Assembly (NCBI RefSeq): GCF_003367235.1
Contig: NZ_QRGP01000003.1
Location: 308,298-372,297 of the forward strand
Reading direction: 5' to 3'
Length of the DNA stretch: 64,000 nt
DNA from: Sphingorhabdus pulchriflava
Lineage (GTDB): Bacteria > Pseudomonadota > Alphaproteobacteria > Sphingomonadales > Sphingomonadaceae
Positions 1 to 8,829 of the stretch are shown here, piece after piece; within the stretch, counting starts at the first letter, position 1, and each line of letters begins with the position of its first letter. A model generated the notes under the pieces. It was given only the letters and a program-made list of their open reading frames with translations. It made no database searches and was not told the DNA's origin. A program made the position numbers and the translations under genes.

Positions 1-362
1 AAGATGTCCGCAAGGCATGGAACAGCATGTCGACGCAGGACAAGGTCGGCCAGGAACTGGAAGTACAAAGCCGCGTCAGCGACGATCTGCTTCTGTCCTA
101 TCGCGAACAGTTCAACGTCGGTCGGCGCTCGCTGCTGGACGTGCTCGATGCCCAGAACACCCGCTATAATGTGCAGGTCCGACTCGAAACGGCCCGTTTT
201 GCCGAGCAGTTTGCCGAATATCAGGTGCTGGCTGCGACCAACAACCTGCTCGAAACGCTGGGGCTAAGCGCACCGGCAGCAGGCGATGCCTATGCACGTG
301 AAAAATATAATTATGGTCCATCTGACCCAGCGGAACTTAACCGCCGTCGCTATCCGCGCTAA
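1..362 (+). CDS. TolC-family outer membrane protein, C-terminal part (partial)
   Basis: Only the last 119 or so codons are inside the window; the frame is open from base 3, so the gene begins upstream. The segment QFNVGRRSLLDVLDAQN is the typical C-terminal repeat of TolC/AggA-type outer membrane factors, which form the trimeric exit duct of type I secretion systems. The following genes encode an ABC exporter and an HlyD adaptor, so this is most likely the outer membrane component of the same secretion machine (LapE-like). The family call is good; the secreted substrate is not visible. Confidence 0.85.
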   Translation, partial: DVRKAWNSMSTQDKVGQELEVQSRVSDDLLLSYREQFNVGRRSLLDVLDAQNTRYNVQVRLETARFAEQFAEYQVLAATNNLLETLGLSAPAAGDAYAREKYNYGPSDPAELNRRRYPR

Positions 363-398
363 GGTCAGGGACCACGCTAGAACAGACCGGAACAGGCA

Positions 399-2561
399 GT
401 GCAAATCGAACCATTATCTCCCGAAGCGTTAGCGCTTGCGGGCCAGCCCGGGCCGACCCCCAGCGATCCCCTGATCGCTGCGATCGCCCGGTTGGCACGC
501 GAGTTCGAGCTGCCTGATCCCGGAATATTGCTGCAGGGCTTTGCTGTTAACAGCGACGGCACCTTGCCGTTTCACCAAGCCGAAATCGCTGCTGAGCTTG
601 TCGGACTGCAATGCGATACACTGCCGATGGGACGGCTGCCGACCAAATCGCGTCAGTTGCCCGCCTTGATACGCACGCGCGATGGCGCGGCAATTGTTTA
701 TGAAAGCAACAAGGATCAGTTGTTGCTCTGGACCCCCGGCAATGGGGAACCGGTCTGGACCGATGCCGAAGCCGTCGAGGCGGAATTTGCCGGGCAGGCG
801 GTACACATATTGGGCAATGCCAATTTGCGTCAAGGCGAAGATGTCGGCAAAGTGGCTGCGCTGCGCGGACACTGGTTCTGGTCTGAACTCTATAAGTTGC
901 GCCGCGAATTTTATCCGGTTCTGTGGGCCGCGTTGCTGATCAATCTGCTGGCTTTCGCCCTGCCGTTGTTCACGATGAATGTGTATGATCGAATCATTCC
1001 AAACCGCGCAATTTCAAGCCTTTGGGTGCTTGCCATCGGCGTGGTCTTGGCCTTTGCCGTGGAATTTGCGCTCCGCATGGCGCGTGCTGGATTGCTCGAC
1101 GAGTTGGGGCGGAAACTCGATCTGAAGCTGTCTGAGAAAATCTTCGGAAAGCTCGTCAATATCCCCCTTGCGGAACGTGCTGGCGATACAGGTCGCCTGT
1201 CGCGCCGGGTTTCCGAATATGAAATTGTCCGCGATTTCTTTGCGTCGACCACCATCACCTTGCTGGTCGATTTCATCTTCATGATCGTCTTCGTCGCAAT
1301 GATTGCGATCCTTGCAGGCTGGCTGGCAGTTATCCCTGTGGTGATTATCGGTGCGATGATTGCCGCAGGCATGGTGTTGCAACGCAAGATGACCGCCGCC
1401 GCAATCGACGCACAGCATGATGCCGGCCTGCAGAATTCGCTGCTGGTGGAAAGCATTGCTGGCGCTGAAACGCTGAAGGCCTGTGCCGCAGAAGGCCGCA
1501 TCGTCGGTCGCTGGCGCAATGTCGCAAGCATGAGCGCGCAGACTCAGGAGCGTTTGCGCCGGCTGAGCGCGATTTCGGTTACGCTCGCCAGCCTGTGTCA
1601 GCAGATTACCAGCATCGCCTTGGTCATCGGCGGCTTCTACATGTTCGATTCGGGTACCATTTCGATGGGCGCGATTATTGCCATTGTAATGCTTGCCGGT
1701 CGCTCGCTGAGCCCTGCTGGCCAATTGGCGTTCCTGATAACGCGCGGACGCCAGGCACTGACCGTACTCGACAGCATCGAAAAGCTAATGCTGAGCGGCG
1801 ATGAACGTACTGCGGGTAGCCAAAGCGTCGTGCCGCAGGTTCGCGAAGGGCTGATTCGGGTAGAGGATATGAGCTTTAGCTATCCGGGTGCGGCTCAGCC
1901 GGCTCTCGCTGAAATCAACCTGAACATCAAACCGGGCGAAAAAGTAGCCATTATCGGGCGCGTTGCTTCGGGCAAATCGACACTCGGGCGCGTGCTTTGC
2001 GGGTTGTACTTCCCCGATGGCGGCTCGGTCCAGGTCGATGGCCTCGACAATCGCCAGTTCCGGCCCGCCGATTTGCGCAGCCAGTTGCGCTTCGTCGGGC
2101 AGGATGCCGAACTGTTCGGTGGCTCGATTAAGGATAATCTGCTGCTGGCGGCCCCCAGAGCGGACGATGCCCAGCTGATTGCGGCATTGCGCCGTGTCGG
2201 AGCGGACGAATTTCTTGGCCGTGATGCTGGCGGTTTTGACCGGCTGGCGGGGGAGCGTGGTCGTAGCCTTTCGGGTGGACAGCGTTCCTTCCTGTTGCTG
2301 GCACGGTCGCTGGCAAATCCGTCCAAACTGCTTTTTCTTGATGAGCCGACCGGCGCAATGGACAGCGCTACCGAAAAGCTCTTTATCGAAAAATTAGGGG
2401 CAGCTCTTTACCCGGATCAGACCCTTGTTGTGTCAACACACAGGCAGGCGATCCTGTCATTGTGCGACAGGCTGATCGTCATGGATGGCGGCCGGATTAT
2501 CGCGGATGGCCCGCGTGAAAAAATCATGGCGCAGGCCGCTGCGCAGGGGGCAGCGACATGA
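399..2561 (+). CDS. type I secretion system ABC transporter, permease/ATPase (LapB-like)
   Basis: A 720-residue inner membrane exporter that would use ATP to drive secretion of a protein, probably a large adhesin or RTX-type protein. It starts with GTG. Residues 1-140 form a peptidase C39-like domain without a recognisable catalytic Cys, as in exporters that do not cleave a leader. A six-helix membrane domain follows at about 170-440. The ATPase domain has Walker A GRVASGKST near 519, signature LSGGQ near 624 and Walker B LLFLDEPT near 644. It lies 36 bases after the TolC-like gene and overlaps the next gene by 4 bases, so the genes are probably co-transcribed. The LapB label is by context and architecture. 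Confidence 0.9.
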   Translation: MQIEPLSPEALALAGQPGPTPSDPLIAAIARLAREFELPDPGILLQGFAVNSDGTLPFHQAEIAAELVGLQCDTLPMGRLPTKSRQLPALIRTRDGAAIVYESNKDQLLLWTPGNGEPVWTDAEAVEAEFAGQAVHILGNANLRQGEDVGKVAALRGHWFWSELYKLRREFYPVLWAALLINLLAFALPLFTMNVYDRIIPNRAISSLWVLAIGVVLAFAVEFALRMARAGLLDELGRKLDLKLSEKIFGKLVNIPLAERAGDTGRLSRRVSEYEIVRDFFASTTITLLVDFIFMIVFVAMIAILAGWLAVIPVVIIGAMIAAGMVLQRKMTAAAIDAQHDAGLQNSLLVESIAGAETLKACAAEGRIVGRWRNVASMSAQTQERLRRLSAISVTLASLCQQITSIALVIGGFYMFDSGTISMGAIIAIVMLAGRSLSPAGQLAFLITRGRQALTVLDSIEKLMLSGDERTAGSQSVVPQVREGLIRVEDMSFSYPGAAQPALAEINLNIKPGEKVAIIGRVASGKSTLGRVLCGLYFPDGGSVQVDGLDNRQFRPADLRSQLRFVGQDAELFGGSIKDNLLLAAPRADDAQLIAALRRVGADEFLGRDAGGFDRLAGERGRSLSGGQRSFLLLARSLANPSKLLFLDEPTGAMDSATEKLFIEKLGAALYPDQTLVVSTHRQAILSLCDRLIVMDGGRIIADGPREKIMAQAAAQGAAT

Positions 2562-3658
2562 TGCACGATTTTCCTGATACCGGCGAGTTGATTATCGTCG
2601 AACGTGTCGAACACGAACCGGTGTACACCAGGAACTCGACCTTGCCGTGGGTTATTGCGGCGCTGGTGGGTTTTGGTCTGCTGTTCGCAACTATTATTCC
2701 GCGCGTCGACTTTGCCGAAATGGGCGAGATGGCACGCGCATGGACCGGAAGTGGACAGGGAAGCGAAACCAAGAAGCTCGCCCCTGAAATGCAGGCGCTG
2801 CTCAACGAAACGCTGGCAGGCAAGCCGGCACTTGCCGAAGAGGGCACGGCAGCCGAGCAGCTCAACGAGGCGATGCCGCTGTCGACCCTTCCGGTTGAAG
2901 CTGCGCGTCCCTTTGTGATGCCCTATGATTCCATTCCGATTGCGGACCGGGCGCTGCGCTGTCTGACCCAGGCTGTCTATTATGAAGCCGGGTTTGAGCC
3001 GATGGAGGGCCGTCATGCCGTTGCGCAGGTCATCCTCAACCGCATGCGCCACCCCGCCTATCCGAATTCGGTTTGCGGCGTGGTTTATCAGGGCAGCTCG
3101 CGCCCCGGATGCCAGTTCAGCTTCACCTGCGACGGATCGCTCTATCGTGCGCCGGATCCCAAAGCCTGGGCCGTCGCCCGCGATGTCGCTCAGCAGGCAC
3201 TTTCGGGCAAGGTTACATCGGCGGTAGGCATGGCTACGCACTATCACGCCAATTATGTGTCACCCTATTGGGCGCCCAAGCTGACCAAGATCAACAAGAT
3301 CGGTGCGCACATCTTCTATCGCTGGCCGGGCAATTGGGGTCGCCCAGGGGCCTTTACCGATGGCTATTCGGGCAAGGAATTCATCCCGGCCCTGTCGAGC
3401 CTGGCCAATATCAACGCAGGCAAGCTGGGCATGGATGGTGAGGAACTGCTCGAAGAGGCTGCAACAGCTCCTGCTGCACTGCCTCCTGATCCGACCGACC
3501 GTCGGGCCGAGAATGACCTTGGCGGACGCATGGATGTCAGCAAGGGTTGGAAACTGACCATTCCGTCGCCGACCGAAAGCCGCGGTGCCTATGAACGGGC
3601 ACAAATGTCGCAAGGCACAATAGCCGCGCCCGCAACCGTCGCAGGTGCCACCCCATGA
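2558..3658 (+). CDS. cell wall hydrolase, SleB-like, membrane anchored
   Basis: A 366-residue protein with one N-terminal membrane segment (about 28-46) and a periplasmic Hydrolase_2 (SleB/CwlJ-type) domain at about 125-265. YYEAGFEPMEGRHAVAQVI carries the presumed catalytic Glu, and the tail of the domain includes THYHANYV. This family cleaves peptidoglycan glycan strands. It overlaps both neighbours by ATGA, placing it inside a type I secretion operon, so it may open the wall locally for assembly of the export duct. That role is inference; the enzyme class is well supported. The C-terminal 100 residues are low complexity and rich in Ala/Pro. Confidence 0.85.
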   Translation: MMHDFPDTGELIIVERVEHEPVYTRNSTLPWVIAALVGFGLLFATIIPRVDFAEMGEMARAWTGSGQGSETKKLAPEMQALLNETLAGKPALAEEGTAAEQLNEAMPLSTLPVEAARPFVMPYDSIPIADRALRCLTQAVYYEAGFEPMEGRHAVAQVILNRMRHPAYPNSVCGVVYQGSSRPGCQFSFTCDGSLYRAPDPKAWAVARDVAQQALSGKVTSAVGMATHYHANYVSPYWAPKLTKINKIGAHIFYRWPGNWGRPGAFTDGYSGKEFIPALSSLANINAGKLGMDGEELLEEAATAPAALPPDPTDRRAENDLGGRMDVSKGWKLTIPSPTESRGAYERAQMSQGTIAAPATVAGATP

Positions 3659-4920
3659 AGATTGTCAAATGGTACCGCCGGTTGAATGCGGGTGAACGGG
3701 TTATCTTTTTCAGCGGGCTTGGCCTTTCGCTTTTCCTGATCTGGGCGAGCCTTGCCGAGGTTGACGAAGTCGCGCGCGGGCAGGGCCGGGTTATCCCGTC
3801 TTCCAAGGTGCAGTTGATTCAGGCATCAGAGCCCTCGACCATCGCCAATATCCTGGTTCGTTCAGGGCAAAGCGTCCGCAAGGGCCAGTTGCTGGTGCGG
3901 CTCGATGATACCACATCCTCGTCCGAGCTTGGGCAGCTTCAGGAAGAGAATCAACGCCTTGCCGGGCGCGCTGCGCGCTTGGGAAGCGAAGGCGGCCTCG
4001 CTGGTGCCGGTGAATGTCAGGGGCAGGGATGTGAGGATGAGCGGCGTCTGCAACAAGTTCGGCAGTCAGCACTGGGCAGCCGCACAGCCGCGCTCAATGC
4101 CGCCGTTGAGCAACGCCGCCGCGACATGCAGGAAGCGCAGGCGACGGTAAATTCGCTGCAGTCCAGCCTAAAGCTGGCACAGGATCAGGTGGAAATGCTG
4201 CGTCCGCTGGCCCAGAAAAACATCGTTCCGCAAACCGAACTTATGTCTGCACAACGCGAAATGGTCGATATCCAGGGTCGATTGGCGGCCGCCCGGGAGG
4301 GCGTATCGCGCGCCGCAGCGGGGATCCGCGAAGCGCAGGCGCAGGTTTCCGAAGCCCGGCTGCAATTTGCGCAGGATGCCCTGAATGAACGCAGCCAGAT
4401 CAACACCAAGATTGCCGTCAACCAGCAAACTATCCGGGGTGCGCAAGGGCGCGTCGACCGTTCGGAAATCCGTTCGCCGGTCAACGGTGTGGTAAATGAC
4501 GTTCAGGTCAACACGATCGGCGGCTTCGTCAATCCGGGCGAAAAAATCATGCAGGTCGTACCCATGGGCGACAAGCTGCTGATCGAGGCGCGGATTTCGC
4601 CAAGCGATATTGCATTCATCAAGGTTGGCGATCGCGCCAACGTAAAAGTTACTGCCTATGATTTCTCGATCTATGGCGGGCTCAGCGGACGGGTCGCACA
4701 AGTCTCCGCTGATAGCATCTATGACGAGGTGGAACGGCAAGCCTATTTCACCGTCGTCATCGAAACCGACCGCTCCTATCTTGCTGTCGGCAAGAAGCGG
4801 TTGCCCATCACTCCGGGCATGATCTGCGATGTAGAGGTGATGACCGGACGAAAATCCGTCCTCAGTTACCTATTGAAACCGGTATTGAAAGCGCGGTCGC
4901 AGGCATTGACAGAACGCTGA
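3655..4920 (+). CDS. HlyD-family type I secretion periplasmic adaptor (LapC-like)
   Basis: A 421-residue membrane fusion protein. It has a short cytoplasmic N-terminus, one membrane helix at about 18-36, a split lipoyl domain (entry near VIPSSKVQLIQA, return near IRSPVNGVVNDVQV), a long Gln/Ala-rich coiled coil between them, and a beta-barrel domain with the HlyD C-terminal pattern. The adaptor links the ABC exporter to the TolC-like channel. Its start overlaps the stop of the hydrolase gene by 4 bases. Its last 59 bases overlap the convergent protease gene on the other strand, an unusually long tail-to-tail overlap. Confidence 0.92.
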   Translation: MKIVKWYRRLNAGERVIFFSGLGLSLFLIWASLAEVDEVARGQGRVIPSSKVQLIQASEPSTIANILVRSGQSVRKGQLLVRLDDTTSSSELGQLQEENQRLAGRAARLGSEGGLAGAGECQGQGCEDERRLQQVRQSALGSRTAALNAAVEQRRRDMQEAQATVNSLQSSLKLAQDQVEMLRPLAQKNIVPQTELMSAQREMVDIQGRLAAAREGVSRAAAGIREAQAQVSEARLQFAQDALNERSQINTKIAVNQQTIRGAQGRVDRSEIRSPVNGVVNDVQVNTIGGFVNPGEKIMQVVPMGDKLLIEARISPSDIAFIKVGDRANVKVTAYDFSIYGGLSGRVAQVSADSIYDEVERQAYFTVVIETDRSYLAVGKKRLPITPGMICDVEVMTGRKSVLSYLLKPVLKARSQALTER

Positions 4921-6037
4921 TCGCGGCAATCGACACGATCGGTGCCGGTCCTTCTATCGCTGCAAGAGCGGGCGTCTTGGCGGGAGCCGGGGGTTCTGCC
5001 GCAGCCATGGCATAGCCGTGCAGCCATTTGCCATTATTGGCAAAGGACATGATCGGCCGGTAATCATGCGCCAGACGGCCATCGAGCAGCCTGTCGGTCG
5101 AATTGTCGAGGATGACAGGGCCATCCTCCAACTGCACCACAAGCACCGCATGGTCCGCATTGCGCACCAGGTCGCGCGCCACGACCAGGATCATCCGGTC
5201 ACGGTCGACCCCCATGGCGGCGAGCATGTCCATTTTGAGGATGGCAAAATCTTCGCAATCGCCCTTGCGGCGGCGCAAGGTCTCGCGCGACGACGCCCAG
5301 AAATCATTCTGGCGGTACAGCATTATGTCGTCGGTATAGCCGATCTGGCCGTTCACCCAGCTGTTGATCGCCTCAACCTGCTGGCGCGGCGTGTCGCTCG
5401 CGCTGGCTCCTGTACGCGGCAGATAGCGCTGCAACCCCCGTGCTGACCCGGCACGACTGACCTTGCTCCATTGCTGGTCAAAGGGCGTGCGGTGGATAGC
5501 AAGACGCAGGCTGCCAAGGATCATGCGATCATCGCTGATATTTGGCCGGTTCAGAGCCATAGCGGGTGGTTGCACGCAATTTTCCACCGGCCCTTCCACC
5601 GGCGCAAATTCTGCAGGCTGCGGTGTTAAGGGTGCCAATTCGGCCAGCGTCGATTGTGTCGCAACCGACGGCATCGCCAGGGGTCCTGCAGATGCTGCCC
5701 CCGACTGGGCCAAACGAATCCGGTCGAGACTGCTCAATCCTCCGCCCAAGATGGCGGCCGATTTGCTGTAACTCGCCGGTGCTGCTGCCGGTGCGATTCG
5801 GTTTATCGAGGCCAATCGCACCGGTGCACAATTTTGCGTCGCAACAGGTGCTGCAACGGCGGTGACGACCGGCGTGGCCTGTGCCACCACCTCAGCCGGC
5901 TCTGCGTCCGATTTCGCCTCTTCCGGTACAGCCGTTTCAGCCAATGCCGGCGTCGACAACAGCGCTGCACCGGCCAGCCCACCGAGCCAGCGGGTTCGCC
6001 ACATGCGTGTCTTTGAGGTGCGAAGCCATTGCGACAT
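4862..6037 (-). CDS. transglutaminase-like periplasmic cysteine protease (LapG-like, BTLCP)
   Basis: A 391-residue secreted protein: a signal peptide ends near residue 33 (LLSTPALA), a Pro/Ala-rich linker runs to about 160, and the protease domain covers roughly 165-335. The triad candidates are Cys261 in RKGDCEDFA, His296 in NADHAVLV and Asp311 in VILDNS, the order known for bacterial transglutaminase-like cysteine proteases such as LapG, which trims a surface adhesin. It converges on the type I secretion operon, which fits control of a secreted adhesin. No adhesin or LapD-type c-di-GMP receptor is in the window. The first of two near N-terminal Met codons was used; Met12 is an alternative. 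Confidence 0.82.
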   Translation of the reverse strand: MSQWLRTSKTRMWRTRWLGGLAGAALLSTPALAETAVPEEAKSDAEPAEVVAQATPVVTAVAAPVATQNCAPVRLASINRIAPAAAPASYSKSAAILGGGLSSLDRIRLAQSGAASAGPLAMPSVATQSTLAELAPLTPQPAEFAPVEGPVENCVQPPAMALNRPNISDDRMILGSLRLAIHRTPFDQQWSKVSRAGSARGLQRYLPRTGASASDTPRQQVEAINSWVNGQIGYTDDIMLYRQNDFWASSRETLRRRKGDCEDFAILKMDMLAAMGVDRDRMILVVARDLVRNADHAVLVVQLEDGPVILDNSTDRLLDGRLAHDYRPIMSFANNGKWLHGYAMAAAEPPAPAKTPALAAIEGPAPIVSIAAISVLSMPATALSIPVSIGN

Positions 6038-6163
6038 GGCACCTCATCTGACAGCAAAACCCCTAATTCCGGTTTCGCGCTCTGGTTAACGCGAAATAAC
6101 CATTATCGCTGCCCTGACAGTCTCGACTCGGTCAGATCAGGGGAATTCGTGTTCAAGAATAAA

Positions 6164-6256
6164 TGGCGGAGACGGAGGGATTCGAACCCTCGGTACCGGA
6201 TTTACCAGTACGACGGTTTAGCAAACCGTTGGTTTCAGCCACTCACCCACGTCTCC
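6164..6256 (-). tRNA. tRNA-Ser (anticodon GCU)
   Basis: Read on the minus strand, the 93-base gene starts GGAGACG and ends CGTCTCC-G-CCA, with the CCA encoded. The anticodon arm is ACGGT-TTGCTAA-ACCGT, giving anticodon GCT for AGC/AGU serine codons. A long variable arm (GTACTGG/CCGGTAC region) marks it as a class II tRNA. The T loop TTCGAAT is in place. ORFs drawn through it are spurious. Confidence 0.97.
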
Positions 6257-6428
6257 TGCGCGATTGGCGTTGAGCGCCTATAGCGAGGGGTTTTCAAGGC
6301 TGCAATGCCTATTACAACGTGAAATTTGACTCACTTGGGCGCGAAAGCGACTCGACTCATCGCCCGTTCATTGTGTGCGTCCTAAGCGGGCCGTTAGCCT
6401 TTCACGTGAATATGGAGGATTGCGACTT

Positions 6429-7178
6429 ATGACCGGCCTGTCCCTACAAAAATTCGGGAGCCGTCTGGCGCTTGTTTTTGTTGCGCTGTCGCTGACGGCG
6501 ATGCCTGTCAGTGCGCAAATCCAGACCGTCGATCCCAATGATGCCATCGACGCAGACCTAGGCACGCCTCCTAAAGTTGAACCGCCATCTGCCGCTGATA
6601 TTCCTACCGATCCGCCGATTGAAGGCGACACGACGGTTGCCCCGGGAATGGAAAGCACGACGACACCCGCCGCCGTTATGCCCGCAGGCGATCCGTCGAC
6701 CTATCAGGAAGATGACCTTATCGGCGCTGCTGAAGGCGTCTTCGGAAAGGGCGCCGAGGGGCTCGGCAAGCTGATGGAGGATATCCTCAAAAAGCAGGGC
6801 AGGCCCAACGGCTATATTGTCGGCCGCGAGGGTGGTGGCGCGCTGGTTGTGGGTCTGCGTTATGGCTCGGGCACGCTGCACCATAAGGTTGAGGGCGAGA
6901 AACCGGTTTACTGGACTGGCCCTTCGATTGGTTTCGACGCGGGTGCCAATGCGGGCAGCACCTTTGTGCTGGTCTATAATCTCTACGATACCGAAGATCT
7001 GTACCGCCGCTTCCCCTCGGGCGAGGGCGTTGCCTATCTGGTAGGCGGGTTCAACGCGAGCTATCTGCGCCGTGGCGATATTGTGCTCATCCCGATCCGC
7101 GTTGGTGCCGGGCTGCGGCTCGGGGCCAATGTCGGCTACATGAAGTTTTCCAAGAAGCAGCGCTGGCTGCCGTTCTAG
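6429..7178 (+). CDS. DUF1134 domain protein (EipA-like envelope protein)
   Basis: A 249-residue secreted protein. The ATG at 6429 is chosen over an upstream in-frame start because a GGAGG ribosome site lies about 11 bases before it and it begins a clean signal peptide (cleavage near MPVSAQ). After an acidic, Pro-rich linker, residues about 110-249 match DUF1134: GRPNGYIVGREGGGALVVG, a conserved glycine-rich beta sandwich, ending in KKQRWLPF. In Brucella the family member EipA supports cell envelope integrity; that is family knowledge, not shown here. It is a single gene with a strong terminator straight after it. Confidence 0.85.
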   Translation: MTGLSLQKFGSRLALVFVALSLTAMPVSAQIQTVDPNDAIDADLGTPPKVEPPSAADIPTDPPIEGDTTVAPGMESTTTPAAVMPAGDPSTYQEDDLIGAAEGVFGKGAEGLGKLMEDILKKQGRPNGYIVGREGGGALVVGLRYGSGTLHHKVEGEKPVYWTGPSIGFDAGANAGSTFVLVYNLYDTEDLYRRFPSGEGVAYLVGGFNASYLRRGDIVLIPIRVGAGLRLGANVGYMKFSKKQRWLPF

Positions 7179-7211
7179 AAAAGCCCTTGGGTCGCACCAT
7201 AAAGGGCAAAT

Positions 7212-7239
7212 GGGCGTCCTTCGGGACGCCCTTTTTTTT
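7212..7239 (+). terminator. intrinsic terminator after the DUF1134 gene
   Basis: Perfect 8-bp stem GGGCGTCC/GGACGCCC closed by a UUCG tetraloop and followed by eight T residues on the plus strand. It sits 33 bases after the stop codon and between convergent genes. The T run overlaps the ribE stop region at 7238. Confidence 0.95.
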
Positions 7240-7846
7240 ATTTAGCGCGGACTTCCTCCATGCGCTTCAGATAGCGCGCTAGGACGTCGATCTCGAGATT
7301 CACGACCCGCCCGGCTGCCAGCTCTGCCAGCGTGGTCACATCCCAGGTGTGCGGGATGATGTTGAGGGTGAAATGCGCACGGCCGTCGCTCGCGTCGATC
7401 ACGCTGTTGACCGTCAGCGAGACGCCGTCGACTGTGATCGAACCTTTCTCGGCGATGTAAGGTGCGAGCGCGGCTGGAGCGGCAATCGTTACCTTATGCG
7501 AATCGCCAACGGGTTCGACAGACAACACTTCGCCGACGCCGTCGACATGGCCGGTGACGATATGCCCGCCCAGTTCGTCGCCCACCTTCAATGCGCGTTC
7601 AAGGTTGAGGCGGCGGCCTTGTGTCCACATGCCGCTGGCGGTTTTGCTGACGGTTTCTGCAGAGGCGTCGACCGCGAACCAGTCTGCGCCCTTGTCAACG
7701 ACGGTCAGACAGCATCCCGAACAGGCAATTGACGCGCCCAGATCAACGCCGCCCATGTCATAGCCGCAACTGATGACAAGCCGCAGGTCGCCGCGTTGCT
7801 CGGCGGTGGTGATGGTTCCGATGTCGGTGACTATGCCTGTAAACAT
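7238..7846 (-). CDS. ribE: riboflavin synthase alpha chain
   Basis: A 202-residue enzyme that joins two 6,7-dimethyl-8-ribityllumazine molecules to make riboflavin. It starts with the family hallmark MFTGIV and contains two repeated lumazine-binding barrels (about 1-90 and 95-185), each with a lumazine-binding motif; the second carries GHVDGVGEV. The length matches the family. It overlaps the end of ribD by 16 bases, so both are translated from one message. No other riboflavin genes (ribBA, ribH) are in the window, and I saw no FMN riboswitch upstream. Confidence 0.95.
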   Translation of the reverse strand: MFTGIVTDIGTITTAEQRGDLRLVISCGYDMGGVDLGASIACSGCCLTVVDKGADWFAVDASAETVSKTASGMWTQGRRLNLERALKVGDELGGHIVTGHVDGVGEVLSVEPVGDSHKVTIAAPAALAPYIAEKGSITVDGVSLTVNSVIDASDGRAHFTLNIIPHTWDVTTLAELAAGRVVNLEIDVLARYLKRMEEVRAK

Positions 7847-8829
7847 GGGAAGGCCTCGTAGACTTCAAACCGGTCGTTGCCAAGCATCCGCGTATCTGCA
7901 AGTCGCCATTTGCCATGCGCCTCGGTCAGATCGGTGAGGTCTATGTCGCCAAGGCACGGCTTGCCACCACCTATCAGGATTGGTGCCCGATAGAGCATCA
8001 ACCGGTCAACCAGCCCGGCGCGCAGGAAGGCACTTGCGGTTTGTGCGCCGCCTTCGACGATCAGTCTGTTGCAATCGAGCGAGGCGACATCTTGCGGCGT
8101 GCGGATGGCTTCCCACCCCTCAGGCGCCATACCGCTGCCGAGCATGATGCGGCGGGGGCTGCGCACTTCGAGGCCGGGCAGGCGCACATCGAGTTTGGGC
8201 GTATCGGCGCGAACCGTGCCTGCGCCGACCAGGATCGCGTCGCAGCGTGCGCGTTCGAGATGGGCGTGCGCGCGCGCGGCATCGCCGGTAATCCAGCGGC
8301 TGCTGCCATCCGCCATCGCGATGCAGCCGTCGAGTGAGGTCGCCAGCTTTAGTGTAACATGTGGGCGGCCTTTGGTGATACGGGTGACGAAACCGGCAAG
8401 GCCTGCGAGCGCTTCCGCCGCCATTGCATCGCGTTCGACGATGATACCCCCAGCTTCCAGCCGGTCGAAACCCTTGCCTGCGGTGCGGGGATCAGGGTCG
8501 GTCAGCGCGCCGACGACGCGGGCGGGCTTGGCAGTAATCAGGCTGTCGGTACAGGCAGGCCCACGCGCGCTTTCATGCGCACAAGGTTCCAGGCTGACAA
8601 AGATTGTCGCACCTGCCGCAGCGCTTCCGGCCAGCTCCAGCGCCACTGCCTCGGCATGGGGGCGGCCACCAGGCTGGGTCCAGCCGCGTCCGACAACAAT
8701 GCCATCCTTGACGATGATACAGCCTACCGAGGGGTTGTTACCCGTTAGCCCCTTGCCGCGTTCGGCAAGCGCAATCGCGGCGGAAAGCCAGCGCCGGTCT
8801 TCGCCAGAAACTTTGGCTACGACGGCTAT
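7831..8829 (-). CDS. ribD: bifunctional deaminase/reductase of riboflavin synthesis
   Basis: N-terminal zinc deaminase with GGRPHAEAVAL and the two-Cys motif EPCAHESARGPACT, then a RibD C-terminal reductase (from about residue 150, DGSSRWITGDAARAHAH). Together they carry out steps two and three of the GTP branch. The start is unclear: the conserved N-terminus (residues before HAE) is open back to the stop of the upstream gene, but no ATG, GTG or TTG lies in frame before the GTG at 8646, which is inside the zinc motif. I set the start at ATA 8829, which overlaps the upstream TAG stop (ATAG); ATC 8835 is another option. A sequencing error or truly non-standard start is possible. Confidence 0.85.
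   Translation of the reverse strand: MAVVAKVSGEDRRWLSAAIALAERGKGLTGNNPSVGCIIVKDGIVVGRGWTQPGGRPHAEAVALELAGSAAAGATIFVSLEPCAHESARGPACTDSLITAKPARVVGALTDPDPRTAGKGFDRLEAGGIIVERDAMAAEALAGLAGFVTRITKGRPHVTLKLATSLDGCIAMADGSSRWITGDAARAHAHLERARCDAILVGAGTVRADTPKLDVRLPGLEVRSPRRIMLGSGMAPEGWEAIRTPQDVASLDCNRLIVEGGAQTASAFLRAGLVDRLMLYRAPILIGGGKPCLGDIDLTDLTEAHGKWRLADTRMLGNDRFEVYEAFPCLQA

Noticed and set aside
6029..6283. Plus-strand frame across 6.03-6.28 kb
   Set aside because: It crosses the full-length tRNA-Ser gene and has no family match.
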